Shown piece by piece: positions 23,836 through 34,335 of a stretch of 64,000 nt of DNA. The translations under genes and the position numbers were made by a program. The stretch comes from Prauserella aidingensis (GTDB lineage Bacteria; Actinomycetota; Actinomycetes; Mycobacteriales; Pseudonocardiaceae). The stretch covers positions 124,001 to 188,000 of the forward strand of contig NZ_JAMTCN010000006.1 in NCBI RefSeq assembly GCF_024171865.1. Direction: 5' to 3'. The notes under the pieces were generated by a model, which was not told where the DNA came from, did no database searches, and saw only the letters and a list, made by a program, of their open reading frames with translations. Position 1 is the first letter of the stretch; every line of letters begins with the position of its first letter.

Positions 23836-26800
23836 TCACACCGCCGCAGGCTGTTGCGTCATCGACGTGAGGAGGTTGCTGCACCAGTCGAGCAACGCCT
23901 CGTCGCGCAACGGGGGTGCGCCCATCCGGCCGCCCGCGGGCCCTTCGGTCGGTTTCGGCACCGACACCGTGTGCGTCACCGCCTTGTACACGGCCTTGGG
24001 ATAGAGCCGCTTCAGCCGCACCAACTGCGAATCGCCCAGTGGCAGCGGCGTGAAACGGATCGTGTTGCCCTGCACGGTCACCTCGGTCACGCCGGCCTTC
24101 CGGCACGTCTGCCGGAAGGCCGCCACCGCAAGGAGCCTGCGCACCGGTTCCGGCGGCTGGCCGTAGCGGTCCACGAGTTCCTCCAGCACACTGTCCAGTT
24201 CGGACTGATCGGTCGCCGCCGCGATCTTGCGGTAGGCCTCGAGCCGCAGCCGCTCGCCGGGAACGTAGTCGTGCGGCAGGTGCGCGTCGACCGGCAGATC
24301 GACGCGCACCTCTGCGGGCGCCTCGTCCTCGGCCGACTCGTCGCCCGCGCTCCGGCGGAAGGCGTCGACCGCCTCACCCACCAGGCGCACGTACAGGTCG
24401 AAGCCGACACCGGCGATGTGACCCGACTGCTCGGCACCGAGGATGTTGCCCGCACCGCGGATCTCGAGGTCCTTCATCGCCACCGCCATACCGGCACCGA
24501 GCTCCGTGTTCTGCGCGATGGTGGCGAGGCGGTCGTGGGCCGTCTCGGTGAGCGGTTTCTCCGGCGGGTACAGGAAGTAGGCGTAACCGCGCTCCCTGCC
24601 GCGGCCGACACGGCCGCGCAGCTGGTGCAGCTGAGCCAGTCCCATCATGTCGCCGCGCTCGACGATCAGCGTGTTGGCGTTCGAGATGTCCAGACCGGTC
24701 TCGACGATGGTGGTACAGACCAGGACGTCGAAGTCGCGCTGCCAGAAACCCTGGATGACCTGTTCCAGCTTGTGCTCGGGCATCTGTCCGTGCGCAGTCA
24801 CGATCCGCGCCTCCGGGACGAGTTCCCGCAGCCGCGTCGCGGCCTTCTCGATCGACGAGACCCGGTTGTGCACGAAGAACACCTGACCGTCGCGCAGCAG
24901 CTCACGCCGGATGGCCGCGCCGACCTGCTTGTCGTCGTACGAGCCGACGTAGGTCAGGATCGGGTGGCGGTCCTCCGGCGGAGTCAGGATCGTCGACATC
25001 TCGCGGATCCCCGCCATGCTCATCTCGAGCGTGCGGGGGATCGGCGTCGCCGACATCGTGAGCACGTCGACGTGCGTCCGGAGCGCCTTGATGTGCTCCT
25101 TGTGTTCGACGCCGAACCGCTGTTCCTCGTCGACGATCACCAGCCCGAGATCCTTGTACCGCACGCCGCTCTGCAGCAGGCGGTGAGTACCGATGACGAT
25201 GTCGATCTCACCTGCGGCGAGCCCCTCGAGCGTCTTGTCCGCCTCGGCGGGCTCGGTGAACCGCGACATGCCGCGGATGGTCACGGGGAACGACCCCATC
25301 CGCTCGGTGAAGGTGTTGAGGTGCTGTTGCGCGAGCAGCGTCGTCGGCACCAGCACCACGACCTGCTTGCCGTCCTGGACCGCCTTGAACGCCGCACGTA
25401 CCGCGATCTCGGTCTTGCCGTAGCCGACGTCCCCGCAGATCACCCGGTCCATGGGGACGCTGCGTTCCATGTCGGTCTTGACCTCGTCGATGGCCGCGAG
25501 CTGGTCGTTCGTCTCGGCGAACGGGAAGGCGTCCTCCAGTTCGCCCTGCCACGGCGAATCCGGACCGAACGCGTGGCCGGGCGCCGCCTGCCTCGCGGCG
25601 TAGAGCTGCACCAGCTCGGCCGCGATCTCCTTGACCGCCTTGCGGGCCTTCGCCTTCGTGTTCTTCCAGTCGGAGCCGCCGAGCTTGTTCAGCGTGGGAA
25701 GCTCGCCGCCCACGTAACGGGAAACCTCGTCGAGCTGGTCGCTGGGCACGAACAACCGGTCGCCGGGATGTCCCCGCTTGGACGCCGCGTACTCGAGCAC
25801 GAGGTACTCCCGCGTCGCCCCACCGATGGTGCGCTGGACCATCTCGACGAACTTGCCGATGCCGTGCTGGTCGTGCACGACGTAGTCCCCCGCCTTGAGC
25901 GCGAGCGGATCCACCGCGTTGCGCCGCCTCGACGGCATCTTCGTGTTGAGATCGCGTCCGGAACGTCCGGCGGTCGCACCGCGCCCGGTGATGTCCGATT
26001 CGCTCAGGACGACCAGTGCGCTGTCCGGGGCCACGAACCCGTCGGAGATCGCACCGCAGGTGACCGTGACGACGCCGGGCCGCGGCGCCTCGGCGAGCGA
26101 CTCGGCGTAGCTCGCGGGCACCTCGCCCGCCGACAACTGCTCGACGGCACGCTGCGCCGTACCCGAACCCGCGACGACGACCACGGCCGCGCCGCCGGCC
26201 GCGGTGTGGGCGCGGAGGTCGGCGACGACCTTCTCGAGTTCGCCGTGATACGAGGGCGCCTGCTCGACCGCGACGTGAACGGCGTCGTCCTCACTGGTCA
26301 GCTGCGACAACGTCCACCATGCGCGGTTCGACTCGGTCGCATGGGTGCGCACCTCCCCGAGGCCCCGGTAGGCCGACGCACCCAGGTCGATCGGGGCACG
26401 GCCTCCGTCGGCGGCGGAGGTCCACGACGCCTCCAGGAACTCCTGCCCGGTGCGCACGAGGTCCGCGGCACGCGCGCGCACCTTCTCCGGGTCGCAGAGC
26501 ACCACGTGCGTGCCCTCCGGCATCGCGTCGGTGAGCAGTTCGAGCTCGCCCTCGCACAGCACGGGGATCAGCGACTCCATGCCCTCGGACGGGATGCCGT
26601 CCGCGAGCTTGGTGAGGATCTCGGCGAGCTGCGCATCGGTGACGTGTTCCTCGGCCAGTTCGGCGGCCCGTGCCTTGACGTCGCCGGTCAGCAACAGCTC
26701 CCGGCACGGCGATGCGGTCACCTCGGGAATCTCGCCGGGCAGGGACCGCTGATCCGAGACCGAGAAGGCGCGGATCTCGCTGACCTCGTCGCCCCAGAAC

Positions 26801-27402
26801 TCGACGCGGTGGGGGTGCTCGTCGGTCGGCGCGAAGACGTCGAGGATGCCACCGCGCACCGCGAACTCGCCCCGCTTCTCGACCATGTCGACGCGGGTGT
26901 AAGCGAGCTCGACGAGCCGCTCGAGCGCTCCTTCGAAGTCGAGTTCCTCCCCGACCTTCAGCTCGACGGGAGCCAGCGAGCCCAGGCCGGGCGCCATCGG
27001 CTGGATGAGGCTCCGCACCGTCGCCACCACGACGCGCAGACCGCCGTGTCCGGGCTGCGCCAGCCGGTGCAGCACCGCCAAGCGTTTGCCGACGGTGTCC
27101 GCCCGGGGCGACAACCGCTCGTGAGGCAGGGTCTCCCACGACGGGAAGTCGGCGACGGAGTCGTCGCCGAGCAGGCTCCCGATCGCCGCAGTCAGTTCCT
27201 CGGCCTCCCTGCCGGTGGCCGTCACCGCCAGTACCGGCTTGCCCGCTCCCGCGTCCGATGCGAGCGCCGACAACACCAGCTGCCGGGTCGCAGGCGCGCC
27301 GTCGAGGTCGAGCATCGGTGCGCCCGCACGCTCGAGAACCGTGCGCACGGCGGAATCGGACAGAACGGCCGACAGCAAACCGGCCAACGTCGGCTGGGAC
27401 AC
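23836..27402 (-). CDS. mfd: Transcription-repair coupling factor
   Basis: A 1188-residue Mfd, full length. The N-terminal UvrB-like modules come first; the RNA-polymerase-interacting domain follows ([20 protein letters not shown] near residue 490), then the translocase with Walker [25 protein letters not shown] (DEAD-box type), [15 protein letters not shown], and [17 protein letters not shown], and a C-terminal TRCF domain. It removes stalled RNA polymerase and recruits UvrA. I chose GTG 27402 because AGGGAGA sits 7 nt upstream; the longer frame starting 60 bp earlier has no such site. Confidence 0.96.
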   Translation of the reverse strand: MSQPTLAGLLSAVLSDSAVRTVLERAGAPMLDLDGAPATRQLVLSALASDAGAGKPVLAVTATGREAEELTAAIGSLLGDDSVADFPSWETLPHERLSPRADTVGKRLAVLHRLAQPGHGGLRVVVATVRSLIQPMAPGLGSLAPVELKVGEELDFEGALERLVELAYTRVDMVEKRGEFAVRGGILDVFAPTDEHPHRVEFWGDEVSEIRAFSVSDQRSLPGEIPEVTASPCRELLLTGDVKARAAELAEEHVTDAQLAEILTKLADGIPSEGMESLIPVLCEGELELLTDAMPEGTHVVLCDPEKVRARAADLVRTGQEFLEASWTSAADGGRAPIDLGASAYRGLGEVRTHATESNRAWWTLSQLTSEDDAVHVAVEQAPSYHGELEKVVADLRAHTAAGGAAVVVVAGSGTAQRAVEQLSAGEVPASYAESLAEAPRPGVVTVTCGAISDGFVAPDSALVVLSESDITGRGATAGRSGRDLNTKMPSRRRNAVDPLALKAGDYVVHDQHGIGKFVEMVQRTIGGATREYLVLEYAASKRGHPGDRLFVPSDQLDEVSRYVGGELPTLNKLGGSDWKNTKAKARKAVKEIAAELVQLYAARQAAPGHAFGPDSPWQGELEDAFPFAETNDQLAAIDEVKTDMERSVPMDRVICGDVGYGKTEIAVRAAFKAVQDGKQVVVLVPTTLLAQQHLNTFTERMGSFPVTIRGMSRFTEPAEADKTLEGLAAGEIDIVIGTHRLLQSGVRYKDLGLVIVDEEQRFGVEHKEHIKALRTHVDVLTMSATPIPRTLEMSMAGIREMSTILTPPEDRHPILTYVGSYDDKQVGAAIRRELLRDGQVFFVHNRVSSIEKAATRLRELVPEARIVTAHGQMPEHKLEQVIQGFWQRDFDVLVCTTIVETGLDISNANTLIVERGDMMGLAQLHQLRGRVGRGRERGYAYFLYPPEKPLTETAHDRLATIAQNTELGAGMAVAMKDLEIRGAGNILGAEQSGHIAGVGFDLYVRLVGEAVDAFRRSAGDESAEDEAPAEVRVDLPVDAHLPHDYVPGERLRLEAYRKIAAATDQSELDSVLEELVDRYGQPPEPVRRLLAVAAFRQTCRKAGVTEVTVQGNTIRFTPLPLGDSQLVRLKRLYPKAVYKAVTHTVSVPKPTEGPAGGRMGAPPLRDEALLDWCSNLLTSMTQQPAAV

Positions 27403-27570
27403 GGAGCGTCTCCCTCGGGTGCGAACGCGCGGACACACCTGTGCCCGGGCAACACCGGGCACAGGTACTCGAATCGTCGAACTATGGGGTTCTGGTTCCC
27501 AGCCTACGTCCTGAGCGGCGGCACCCCGTCGACGGCGCCTCTCGCGGCGAGCTGCGGCCGGCGGGGCAGC

Positions 27571-28248
27571 TCACTCGGCCACACGCAGCTTCGGCTTGTG
27601 TTCGAGGTTCGACAGGCCGTTCCACGCGAGGTTGACCAGATGGGCCACGACCTCGTCCCGCTTCGGCTTGTGCGCGTCGAGCCACCACTGGCCCGTGAGC
27701 GCGACCATGCCGACGAGTGCCTGCGCGTACAGGGGCGCGAGCTTGCCGTCGTATCCCCTGGCCGAGAACTCCTCGCCGAAGATGTCCTCCACCTGACTCG
27801 CGATGTCGTTGAGCAACGTGGAGAACGTGCCCGTCGAACTCGCGACCGGGGAGTCCCGCACCAGGATCCGGAATCCCTCGTGCGATTCGTCCACGTAGCC
27901 GAGCAGGGCGTTGGCGGCCTGCTCGAGCATCGCCCGCGGATGGTCGGCGTGCAGACTAGACACCATGCGGTCGAGGATCGCCTGCGCCTCCCGGTCCACC
28001 ACGACCGCGTAGACGCCTTCCTTCCCGCCGAAGTGCTCGTACACCACCGGTTTCGAGACGTTCGCTCGCCGCGCGATCTCCTCGACGGACGTGCCGTCGT
28101 AACCCTTCTCCGCGAACAGTGCCCGAGCGACGTTGAGCAACTGCTGCCTACGCTCGGTGCCCGTCATGCGCACGCGGGCCGCCGCAGGGGCATCGGGTTG
28201 CGTCCCCGCGGCGGCCGCGTCCCGCTTAGCGCGCCGTCGACCTGCCAT
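27571..28248 (-). CDS. TetR family transcriptional regulator (Rv1019-like)
   Basis: A 225-residue regulator. The helix-turn-helix (RQQLLNVARALFAEKGYDGT, then SVEEIARRANVSKPVVYEHF) spans about residues 33-80, followed by a C-terminal TetR domain (AMLEQAANALLGYVDESHEG; WWLDAHKP). The start region is Arg/Ala-rich. It lies immediately downstream of an acyl-CoA desaturase on the same strand (30-bp gap) and upstream of mfd, as in mycobacteria. A palindrome in the desaturase promoter is the obvious target, so it may sense acyl-CoA or membrane lipids; this is inferred. Confidence 0.85.
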   Translation of the reverse strand: MAGRRRAKRDAAAAGTQPDAPAAARVRMTGTERRQQLLNVARALFAEKGYDGTSVEEIARRANVSKPVVYEHFGGKEGVYAVVVDREAQAILDRMVSSLHADHPRAMLEQAANALLGYVDESHEGFRILVRDSPVASSTGTFSTLLNDIASQVEDIFGEEFSARGYDGKLAPLYAQALVGMVALTGQWWLDAHKPKRDEVVAHLVNLAWNGLSNLEHKPKLRVAE

Positions 28249-28278
28249 TCGCCGAACCGTACAGGCACCCCGAGCCGC

Positions 28279-29223
28279 TCACGCGGTCGAGAGCTTCTCC
28301 AGGCGCTTGGCCGTGGGCCAGCGCACCTTGTGGGCCCAGCCCAACTTCTCGAACGCCCAGATCACGCGGGCCGAGATGTCGATCTGGCCACGCTGCACAC
28401 CGTGCCGGGCCGACGTCGGATCGGCGTGGTGGAGGTTGTGCCACGACTCGCCGAACGACGCGATGGCCAACGGCCAGAAATTGGCCGACCGGTCACGTGC
28501 GCTGAACGGCCGCTCCCCGAGCATGTGGCAGATCGAGTTCACCGACCACGTCACGTGGTGCAGCACGCAGACTCGCACCAGTCCGGCCCAGAAGAAGGCC
28601 GTCACGAAGCCCCACAGGGACCAGGTGACCAGGCCGCCGATAATGCCCGGAACCACGAAGCTCGACAGCGTCCACAGCCCGAACATCCTGTCGATCCTGC
28701 TGATGGCGGGGTCCTTGAGCAGGTCGGGTGCGAACCGTTCGTGGTTGCTCTTGTCCCGCTGGAACAGCCAGCCCATGTGCGCGTGCCAGAACCCCTTCGC
28801 CACGGCCACCGGCGTGGTGCCGAACAGCCACGGCGAATGCGGGTCGCCCTCACGGTCGGAGAACGCGTGGTGCCTGCGGTGATCCGCGACCCACGTGATC
28901 ACCGGCCCCTGCACCGCACTGCTGCCCGCGATGGCGAGCAGCGCCCGCAGCCACGGCTTCGCCTTGAACGAACCGTGCGTGAAGTACCGGTGGAATCCGA
29001 CGGTGATGCCGAGGCCGGAGAAGGCGTAGAACACGACGAAGAGGCCGACATCGACCCACGAAAGGCCCCAGCCCCACGCAAAGGGGACCGCGGCGACGAG
29101 CGCCACCAGCGGTGCCAGCACGCCGAGATAGACCGCGAACTGAACACCGGGCCCGCGCTGGCCGTCCAGGATCGGCTTACGACCGGACTTCGGTGTCTCG
29201 TCCGCGTCCAGAGTTGCCGTCAT
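28279..29223 (-). CDS. Acyl-CoA delta-9 desaturase (membrane fatty acid desaturase)
   Basis: A 314-residue integral membrane di-iron desaturase. The three histidine boxes are intact: HRYFTH, HRRHH (in ADHRRHHAFSD) and HNLHH (in ESWHNLHHADP). Four hydrophobic segments are visible, for example VQFAVYLGVLAPLVALVAAV. It puts a cis double bond into stearoyl- or palmitoyl-CoA using O2 and an electron donor. I chose ATG 29223 (MTATLDADETPKSG) as the family start; upstream sequence holds the promoter and operator. Cotranscription with the TetR gene downstream suggests feedback control of membrane fluidity. Confidence 0.92.
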   Translation of the reverse strand: MTATLDADETPKSGRKPILDGQRGPGVQFAVYLGVLAPLVALVAAVPFAWGWGLSWVDVGLFVVFYAFSGLGITVGFHRYFTHGSFKAKPWLRALLAIAGSSAVQGPVITWVADHRRHHAFSDREGDPHSPWLFGTTPVAVAKGFWHAHMGWLFQRDKSNHERFAPDLLKDPAISRIDRMFGLWTLSSFVVPGIIGGLVTWSLWGFVTAFFWAGLVRVCVLHHVTWSVNSICHMLGERPFSARDRSANFWPLAIASFGESWHNLHHADPTSARHGVQRGQIDISARVIWAFEKLGWAHKVRWPTAKRLEKLSTA

Positions 29224-29300
29224 GCACGTCACTTCTTTCCACGAGGACCGCCGCCACCACGCCCGCGGACGGGCCGGAGGCGACGACGGAAGGGTCACCT

Positions 29301-29324
29301 AACCTACGATTGCGTAAGTTACGC
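29301..29324. promoter_or_regulatory. Candidate TetR operator at the desaturase promoter
   Basis: AACCTACG-ATTG-CGTAAGTT is an inverted repeat with 8-bp arms (one mismatch) and a 4-bp spacer; overlapping it is the perfect GCGTAA-G-TTACGC. It is 78 bp upstream of the desaturase start, where the promoter should be. The pattern resembles sites of TetR-type regulators of desaturases; recognition by the adjacent TetR protein is inferred. Confidence 0.55.
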
Positions 29325-29420
29325 TACAGGAGGTTTCCCACCCGGGGGAGAGGCGAAAACGGGCCGCTTCGGACCTGCCCGCAGCGTGCAACCTGCAGTG
29401 GATATCCTGACCAGGCGCGA

Positions 29421-29492
29421 TCCGCCGTAGTGTAATTGGCAGCACTTCAGATTTTGGTTCTGACAGTCCAGGTTCGAGCCCTGGCGGCGGAG
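29421..29492 (+). tRNA. tRNA-Gln (UUG)
   Basis: A 72-nt cloverleaf: acceptor TCCGCCG/CGGCGGA, anticodon stem TCAGA/TCTGA with loop TTTTGGT giving anticodon TTG, T arm CCAGG-TTCGAGC-CCTGG, discriminator G73 as expected for glutamine. No encoded CCA. A tRNA-Gln at this place next to glmU is conserved in mycobacteria, to my knowledge. Confidence 0.93.
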
Positions 29493-29521
29493 CAGAGCGG
29501 AGTCCCGGTAGCCCAGGGGGT

Positions 29522-31381
29522 GTGTGTCCGCTGGACGGCGAAGAGTCCAAGGTCGCGGCCGAGCCCGGCATCGCCCCCGGCGGTGCGGCCGCAGAACGCG
29601 GCGCGGGCCCATCCGCTGCGACCTCAGGCGCCGGGTTCACGGCCGATCCCGGCGCGCCGACCTCTGCGACGACGCAGGATCCCGCCACCCCACCGCTCGG
29701 CGACAAGTCGGACGCCTGGCTGCTCGGACGGGCCCGCGAACTGATCGCCCTCGTCCAGCGCAGCGAGAAGCACGAGCAGCAGGAGATCATCACCAGGCTG
29801 GACGAGCTGCTCCACGAGACCCAACGACGGGGCGAACCTCTGCTGGTCGCGCAGATACTGCGCGCCGCGGCACTGTCACGGCTCATCAGCGCGAGCGCCC
29901 CCGACGAGGCGGGGCGGCAGCTCGACGAGATGCTCGCGCACACGCGCAGGCACGGTGCCACCCTGCTGCGTGCGGACGCGCACGCGCTGCGCGGCCGCCG
30001 TCTCGTCCTCGCGGGACACGAGGACGCGGCGCTGACGGAGATCGCCAGGGCGCTGGCACTGCTCGACGACCCGCCGTCACAGGAGCTGGGCCTGGGCAGG
30101 CGCGCCTGGGACCGCCTGCTGTCGACGGCGCTCAACGACTGCTGGATCGTGCTCAACCAGCTCGGCGTCTACGAGGTCGCCGAGGAGGTGATCACCCGTG
30201 CGCACCAGGCCGTCCGGGACAGCGCCGGGCCGCACGAGATCACGATGCTGCTGATGAACCGGGTGAAGATGCTGCTCGGCTGGGGCCTGCGACTCGAACG
30301 CATCGGCCGCAGCGACCAGGCGGGCGAGCGGTTCCGGACGGCCGCCTCGATGGCGATCGCCGTCGAGGCACCGTTCGCCGAGTCGCTGTTCCCCCGCAAG
30401 GCCGGGGTCGCCGCGGTCGACCAGGTCGCGTCGCTGGCGTCCGCGCTGGCCCTCGCCGCGCCGAGCGACGCGCACATCGAGCGGCTCCGCAGTCTGCGGG
30501 CCGCACCGCTGTACCCGTACGACAATCCGCTGCTGTCGATCGCGCTCGCCCGCTGCCTGGAGTCGATCGGCGAGCACGAGGAAGCGTTCCGCCTCCTCAT
30601 GGAGGACCGCCACCACATCCCCGAGGAGTACCCGCAGCCGTCGATGCGCATCGGCCTCATCCACGAGCTGGCACGGTTCGCCGACCGGTACGACATCGGC
30701 GACCCTCGCGCCACGCTGGCCGACTACGCGGGGGCCCTCGAAGCCGAGCTCTGGTCGATGCGGGAATCCCAGAGCGCGGCCCTCGACACCCGCCGCGAAC
30801 ACGAGCGACTGTCGGCCGCACACGGAGCGATCACCCAACAGGCGTTGCAGGACCCGCTGACCGGCCTGCCCAACCGTCGCGCACTCGACGACCGGCTCCG
30901 CGCGTTCGCCACGTCGACGTCGAGCGACCCGCTCGCCGTCGCGCTGATCGACCTCGACGGCTTCAAAGGGGTCAACGATCAGCGCTCGCACGCCGACGGC
31001 GACGACGTGCTCCGCGTGGTCGCCAGCACACTCAGGGACTCGTTGCGCGGCGACGACATCGTCGCGCGCTACGGCGGCGACGAATTCATCACACTGCTGC
31101 CGGGCGCGACGTTATCGGCGGCCCACCAGGCGATGAACCGCGCGGTGACGGCGGTGGACGAGCTACCGCAGCACCTGTCCCACGGTGTGACGTTGTCGGT
31201 CGGGCTGGTCGCCCTCCGGGCCGGCGAGCACGGGGAGGAGGTCCTCTCCCGCGCCGACGCCGCCATGTACCAGGCGAAACGCCGCGGCGGGAACCAGATC
31301 GCCTCGTGCGGAGAGGTGGCCGACGAGACGGAGACCGCAACGGGGGGCGGCCCCACGTCCGACGCGGGCCAACCGACGTAG
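29522..31381 (+). CDS. Diguanylate cyclase (GGDEF) with N-terminal helical repeat domain
   Basis: A 619-residue cytoplasmic protein. The first ~60 residues are Ala/Gly/Pro-rich; residues about 65-400 form a TPR-like helical array (LLVAQILRAAALSRLI, RLLSTALNDCWIVLNQLG). The C-terminal GGDEF domain begins QDPLTGLPNRRALDDRL; the active site is RYGGDEF. The product-inhibition I-site RxxD is also present (RGDD, five residues before GGDEF). It should make c-di-GMP in response to a signal on the helical domain. GTG 29522 is preceded by AGGGGG. It lies alone downstream of tRNA-Gln. Confidence 0.88.
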   Translation: MCPLDGEESKVAAEPGIAPGGAAAERGAGPSAATSGAGFTADPGAPTSATTQDPATPPLGDKSDAWLLGRARELIALVQRSEKHEQQEIITRLDELLHETQRRGEPLLVAQILRAAALSRLISASAPDEAGRQLDEMLAHTRRHGATLLRADAHALRGRRLVLAGHEDAALTEIARALALLDDPPSQELGLGRRAWDRLLSTALNDCWIVLNQLGVYEVAEEVITRAHQAVRDSAGPHEITMLLMNRVKMLLGWGLRLERIGRSDQAGERFRTAASMAIAVEAPFAESLFPRKAGVAAVDQVASLASALALAAPSDAHIERLRSLRAAPLYPYDNPLLSIALARCLESIGEHEEAFRLLMEDRHHIPEEYPQPSMRIGLIHELARFADRYDIGDPRATLADYAGALEAELWSMRESQSAALDTRREHERLSAAHGAITQQALQDPLTGLPNRRALDDRLRAFATSTSSDPLAVALIDLDGFKGVNDQRSHADGDDVLRVVASTLRDSLRGDDIVARYGGDEFITLLPGATLSAAHQAMNRAVTAVDELPQHLSHGVTLSVGLVALRAGEHGEEVLSRADAAMYQAKRRGGNQIASCGEVADETETATGGGPTSDAGQPT

Positions 31382-31404
31382 GATCGTTAACCGGCCGAGA
31401 TTAA

Positions 31405-31436
31405 TCCCCGGTGAATCCCATCCCCGGTGAATCCCA
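31405..31436 (+). repeat. Perfect 16-bp tandem duplication in the glmU leader
   Basis: TCCCCGGTGAATCCCA occurs at 31405-31420 and 31421-31436, ending directly at the AGGAG ribosome site of glmU. It may be a neutral duplication or a repeated regulator/ribosome-access element. Confidence 0.8.
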
Positions 31437-31445
31437 AGGAGTGCC

Positions 31446-32918
31446 GTGACCGGGCCGCTGAGCACAGTCGTCCTCGCCGCGGGCGAGGGCACCCGCATGC
31501 GTTCGGATCTTCCGAAGGTGTTGCACCCCATCGCGGGGCGTCCCCTCGTCGAACACGCCGTCCGCGCCGCCGCGGGGCTCCGGCCCGACGAGCTCGTGGT
31601 CGTCGTCGGCCACGGGCGCGAGCAGGTGGGCGCGCATCTCGACGTGGTCGCCGACGCGATCGGCCGCACCGTCAAGACGGCGGTGCAGGAGGAGCAGCGC
31701 GGCACCGGTCACGCGGTGCGCTGCGCGCTCGAGGCGCTGCCCGCGGGGGACACCGGCACGGTGCTGGTTACCTACGGGGACGTGCCACTGCTCGACACCC
31801 CGACGCTGACCGACTTCCTCGCCGCGCACGAACGCGACGGCAACGCCGTCACCGTGCTCACCTCGGTGGTCGACGATCCGTCGGGATACGGCCGCATCGT
31901 GCGCGACGCCGACGGGGACGTCACGGGCATCGTCGAGCACAAGGACGCCGACGACGCCCACCGCGCCATCACCGAGATCAACTCCGGCGTGTACGCCTTC
32001 GACGCCGCGGTCCTCGCCGACGGCCTGTCCCGGTTGTCGACCGACAACTCGCAGGGCGAGCTCTACCTGACCGACATCCTCGGCATCGCCCGTGGCGACG
32101 GGCGCCGCGTCGGCGCTCTCCCTGTGGCCGACCCGTGGCTGACGGAGGGCGTCAACGACCGCGTCCAGCTCTCGACCCTCGGCACCGAACTCAACCGCCG
32201 GATCGTCACGCGGTGGCAGCGCGAGGGCGTCACGATCGTCGATCCGGCGTCCACCCGCATCGACCTCGACGTCACGCTGTCCCGCGACGTCGTCATCGAA
32301 CCGGGCGTGCAGCTGCGCGGCGCCACGACGGTCGCCGCGGCCGCGACCGTCGGCCCGGACACGACGTTGACGGACGTGCGCGTCGGCGAGCGTGCGAGCG
32401 TCGTGCGGACCCACGGCAGCCAGTCCGTCGTCGGCGACAACGCCTCGGTCGGGCCGTTCGCCTACCTCCGTCCCGGAACGACCCTCGGCGAGGCGGGCAA
32501 GATCGGCACGTTCGTCGAGACGAAGAAGGCCGACATCGGCACCGGGACGAAGGTGCCGCACCTGACGTACGTCGGTGACGCCACGATCGGCGAGCACAGC
32601 AACATCGGCGCGTCGAGCGTGTTCGTCAACTACGACGGCATCTCCAAGCACCACACCACGATCGGTTCGCACGTCCGCACGGGCTCGGACACCATGTTCG
32701 TCGCCCCGGTCACCGTGGGGGACGGCGCCTACAGCGGCGCAGGAACGGTGATCCGTGAGGACGTCCCGCCCGGCGCGCTCGCGGTATCAGGGGCACCGCA
32801 GCGCAACATCGAAGGCTGGGTGCCGCGGCGTAGGCCGGGTACCCCAGCGGCGGAGGCCGCAGAGCAGGCCGTCGCCGACCAGGAGGAAACCGACACCGAC
32901 GGGGAGTCGCCAGCATGA
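31446..32918 (+). CDS. glmU: Bifunctional UDP-GlcNAc pyrophosphorylase / glucosamine-1-P N-acetyltransferase
   Basis: A 490-residue GlmU that makes UDP-GlcNAc for peptidoglycan. The N-terminal uridylyltransferase has [20 protein letters not shown]; the linker and left-handed beta-helix acetyltransferase follow ([20 protein letters not shown], then [20 protein letters not shown]). The C-terminal ~30 residues are acidic and variable, as in mycobacterial GlmU. It starts at GTG 31446 with AGGAG 5 nt before. The stop overlaps the prs start by 4 nt, so the two genes are coupled. Confidence 0.96.
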   Translation: MTGPLSTVVLAAGEGTRMRSDLPKVLHPIAGRPLVEHAVRAAAGLRPDELVVVVGHGREQVGAHLDVVADAIGRTVKTAVQEEQRGTGHAVRCALEALPAGDTGTVLVTYGDVPLLDTPTLTDFLAAHERDGNAVTVLTSVVDDPSGYGRIVRDADGDVTGIVEHKDADDAHRAITEINSGVYAFDAAVLADGLSRLSTDNSQGELYLTDILGIARGDGRRVGALPVADPWLTEGVNDRVQLSTLGTELNRRIVTRWQREGVTIVDPASTRIDLDVTLSRDVVIEPGVQLRGATTVAAAATVGPDTTLTDVRVGERASVVRTHGSQSVVGDNASVGPFAYLRPGTTLGEAGKIGTFVETKKADIGTGTKVPHLTYVGDATIGEHSNIGASSVFVNYDGISKHHTTIGSHVRTGSDTMFVAPVTVGDGAYSGAGTVIREDVPPGALAVSGAPQRNIEGWVPRRRPGTPAAEAAEQAVADQEETDTDGESPA

Positions 32919-33895
32919 GTCCGAAGTCCGGAACACCCAAGAAGAACCTGATGCTCTTCTCGGGGCGTTCACACGTCGAGCTCGCCGAAGAGGTCGCGAA
33001 GAACCTCAACGTGACGGTCACCCCGCAGACGGTGCACACGTTCGCGAACGGCGAGATCTACGTGCGGTACCAGGAGTCCGTGCGCGGCACCGACGCCTTC
33101 GTCATCCAGAGCTTCTCCCCGCCGATCAACGAGTGGCTGATGGAACAGCTCATCATGATCGACGCGCTGAAGCGGGGCAGTGCCAAGCGCATCACGGCGA
33201 TCGTGCCGTTCTATCCGTACTCGCGGCAGGACAAGAAGCACAAGGGCCGTGAGCCGATCTCGGCACGCCTGGTGGCGGATCTGCTCAAGACGGCCGGTGC
33301 CGACCGCATCCTGACGGTGGACCTGCACACGGCGCAGATCCAGGGCTTCTTCGACGGCCCGGTCGACCACCTGCACGGGCAGAACGTGCTCGCCGACTAC
33401 ATCAACGAGCACTACAGCGATCACGACATCACCGTCGTCTCCCCCGATTCCGGCCGAGTGCGGCTCGCCGAGAAGTGGGCGCAGCAGCTGGGCGACCGGC
33501 CGATCGCGTTCATCCACAAGACGCGCGACCCGGACACGCCGAACCAGGCGGTCGCCAACCGCGTCGTCGGTGACGTCAAGGGCAGGCTGTGCGTGCTGAT
33601 CGACGACATGATCGACACGGGCGGCACGATCAGCAAGGCCGTGGACGCGCTGCTGGACCAGGGCGCCTCGGACGTCGTCATCGCCACGACGCACGGCATC
33701 CTGTCCGACCCGGCGACCGAGCGGCTGTCCAACTCCAAGGCACGCGAGGTGATCGTCACCAACACGCTGCCGATCCCGGAGGAGAAACGCTTCCCCACGA
33801 TGACCGTGTTGTCGATCGCCCCGCTGCTGGCGCGGGCCATCCAGGAGGTCTTCGAGGACGGCTCGGTGACGAGCCTGTTCGATGGCAGCGCCTGA
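32915..33895 (+). CDS. prs: Ribose-phosphate pyrophosphokinase (PRPP synthetase)
   Basis: A 326-residue class I PRPP synthetase, complete. Start [23 protein letters not shown]/ribose-5-P regions [20 protein letters not shown] and [18 protein letters not shown]-binding loop [18 protein letters not shown]. It makes PRPP for nucleotide, His and Trp synthesis and, in actinobacteria, for decaprenyl-phosphoribose of the cell wall. It is the second gene of the glmU-prs operon and is followed by a very strong terminator. Confidence 0.97.
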   Translation: MSPKSGTPKKNLMLFSGRSHVELAEEVAKNLNVTVTPQTVHTFANGEIYVRYQESVRGTDAFVIQSFSPPINEWLMEQLIMIDALKRGSAKRITAIVPFYPYSRQDKKHKGREPISARLVADLLKTAGADRILTVDLHTAQIQGFFDGPVDHLHGQNVLADYINEHYSDHDITVVSPDSGRVRLAEKWAQQLGDRPIAFIHKTRDPDTPNQAVANRVVGDVKGRLCVLIDDMIDTGGTISKAVDALLDQGASDVVIATTHGILSDPATERLSNSKAREVIVTNTLPIPEEKRFPTMTVLSIAPLLARAIQEVFEDGSVTSLFDGSA

Positions 33896-33938
33896 TCCGG
33901 AGCTGTTCGCCCCGGCATCCGCCGCGGCGAACGACGTG

Positions 33939-33987
33939 ACGGAACGACCCCGTGGCGGCCGACGGTTCCGCCACGGGGTCGTTCCGT
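33939..33987 (+). terminator. Strong intrinsic hairpin terminator after prs
   Basis: Perfect 20-bp arms (33939-33958 and 33968-33987; core CGACCCCGTGGCGG) with a 9-nt loop, 44 bp after the prs stop. One of the longest perfect stems in the window. Confidence 0.85.
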
Positions 33988-34110
33988 GTCCGGGGCCGGC
34001 CGCCGGAGCACGCCGAAGGCCGCCGCGGCCGCGTTGCCTACCGGCCCCGCCCCGGGGCGCCGCCTTTTGCACAAAGCGGGGCGGGGGTCAAGCACCGTTT
34101 CCGGCTGGAT

Positions 34111-34116
34111 TACACT
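34111..34116 (+). promoter_or_regulatory. Candidate -10 box of rplY
   Basis: TACACT fits the TANNNT pattern; no strong -35 is at 17 bp. It would give a ~215-nt leader before the GTG at 34336. The leader has no clear riboswitch fold. The 33988-34335 region holds no gene. Confidence 0.35.
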
Positions 34117-34335
34117 GGGCGAGTTGTCTCGGCGAGGCGGGGCCGGATGCGAGTCCGGCGCCCGACGTGATCGACGCGGCGGCTTGAGAGGCCACCCGTG
34201 CGCGCACGTCGTGGTACTCGCCGCCGGACAGCCACAGCGACAACCGCTGGTGCCGACCAGCAGCCGAGAACGCCCCAGTAAGCCCAAGCAAGTAAGCCCC
34301 ACCCACCAGGGCCCCACCGCGAGGAGTGCATCACC

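Noticed and set aside
23573-24004. Plus-strand frame of 143 codons at the mfd 3' end
   Set aside because: No family resemblance, no ribosome site, and its second half is antisense to mfd.
23725-29430. A 1901-codon open frame on the plus strand opposite mfd, tetR and the desaturase
   Set aside because: It is an antisense shadow of high-GC codon bias: composition is Arg/His/Val/Leu-rich with no domains, and the minus strand holds three well-recognised genes.
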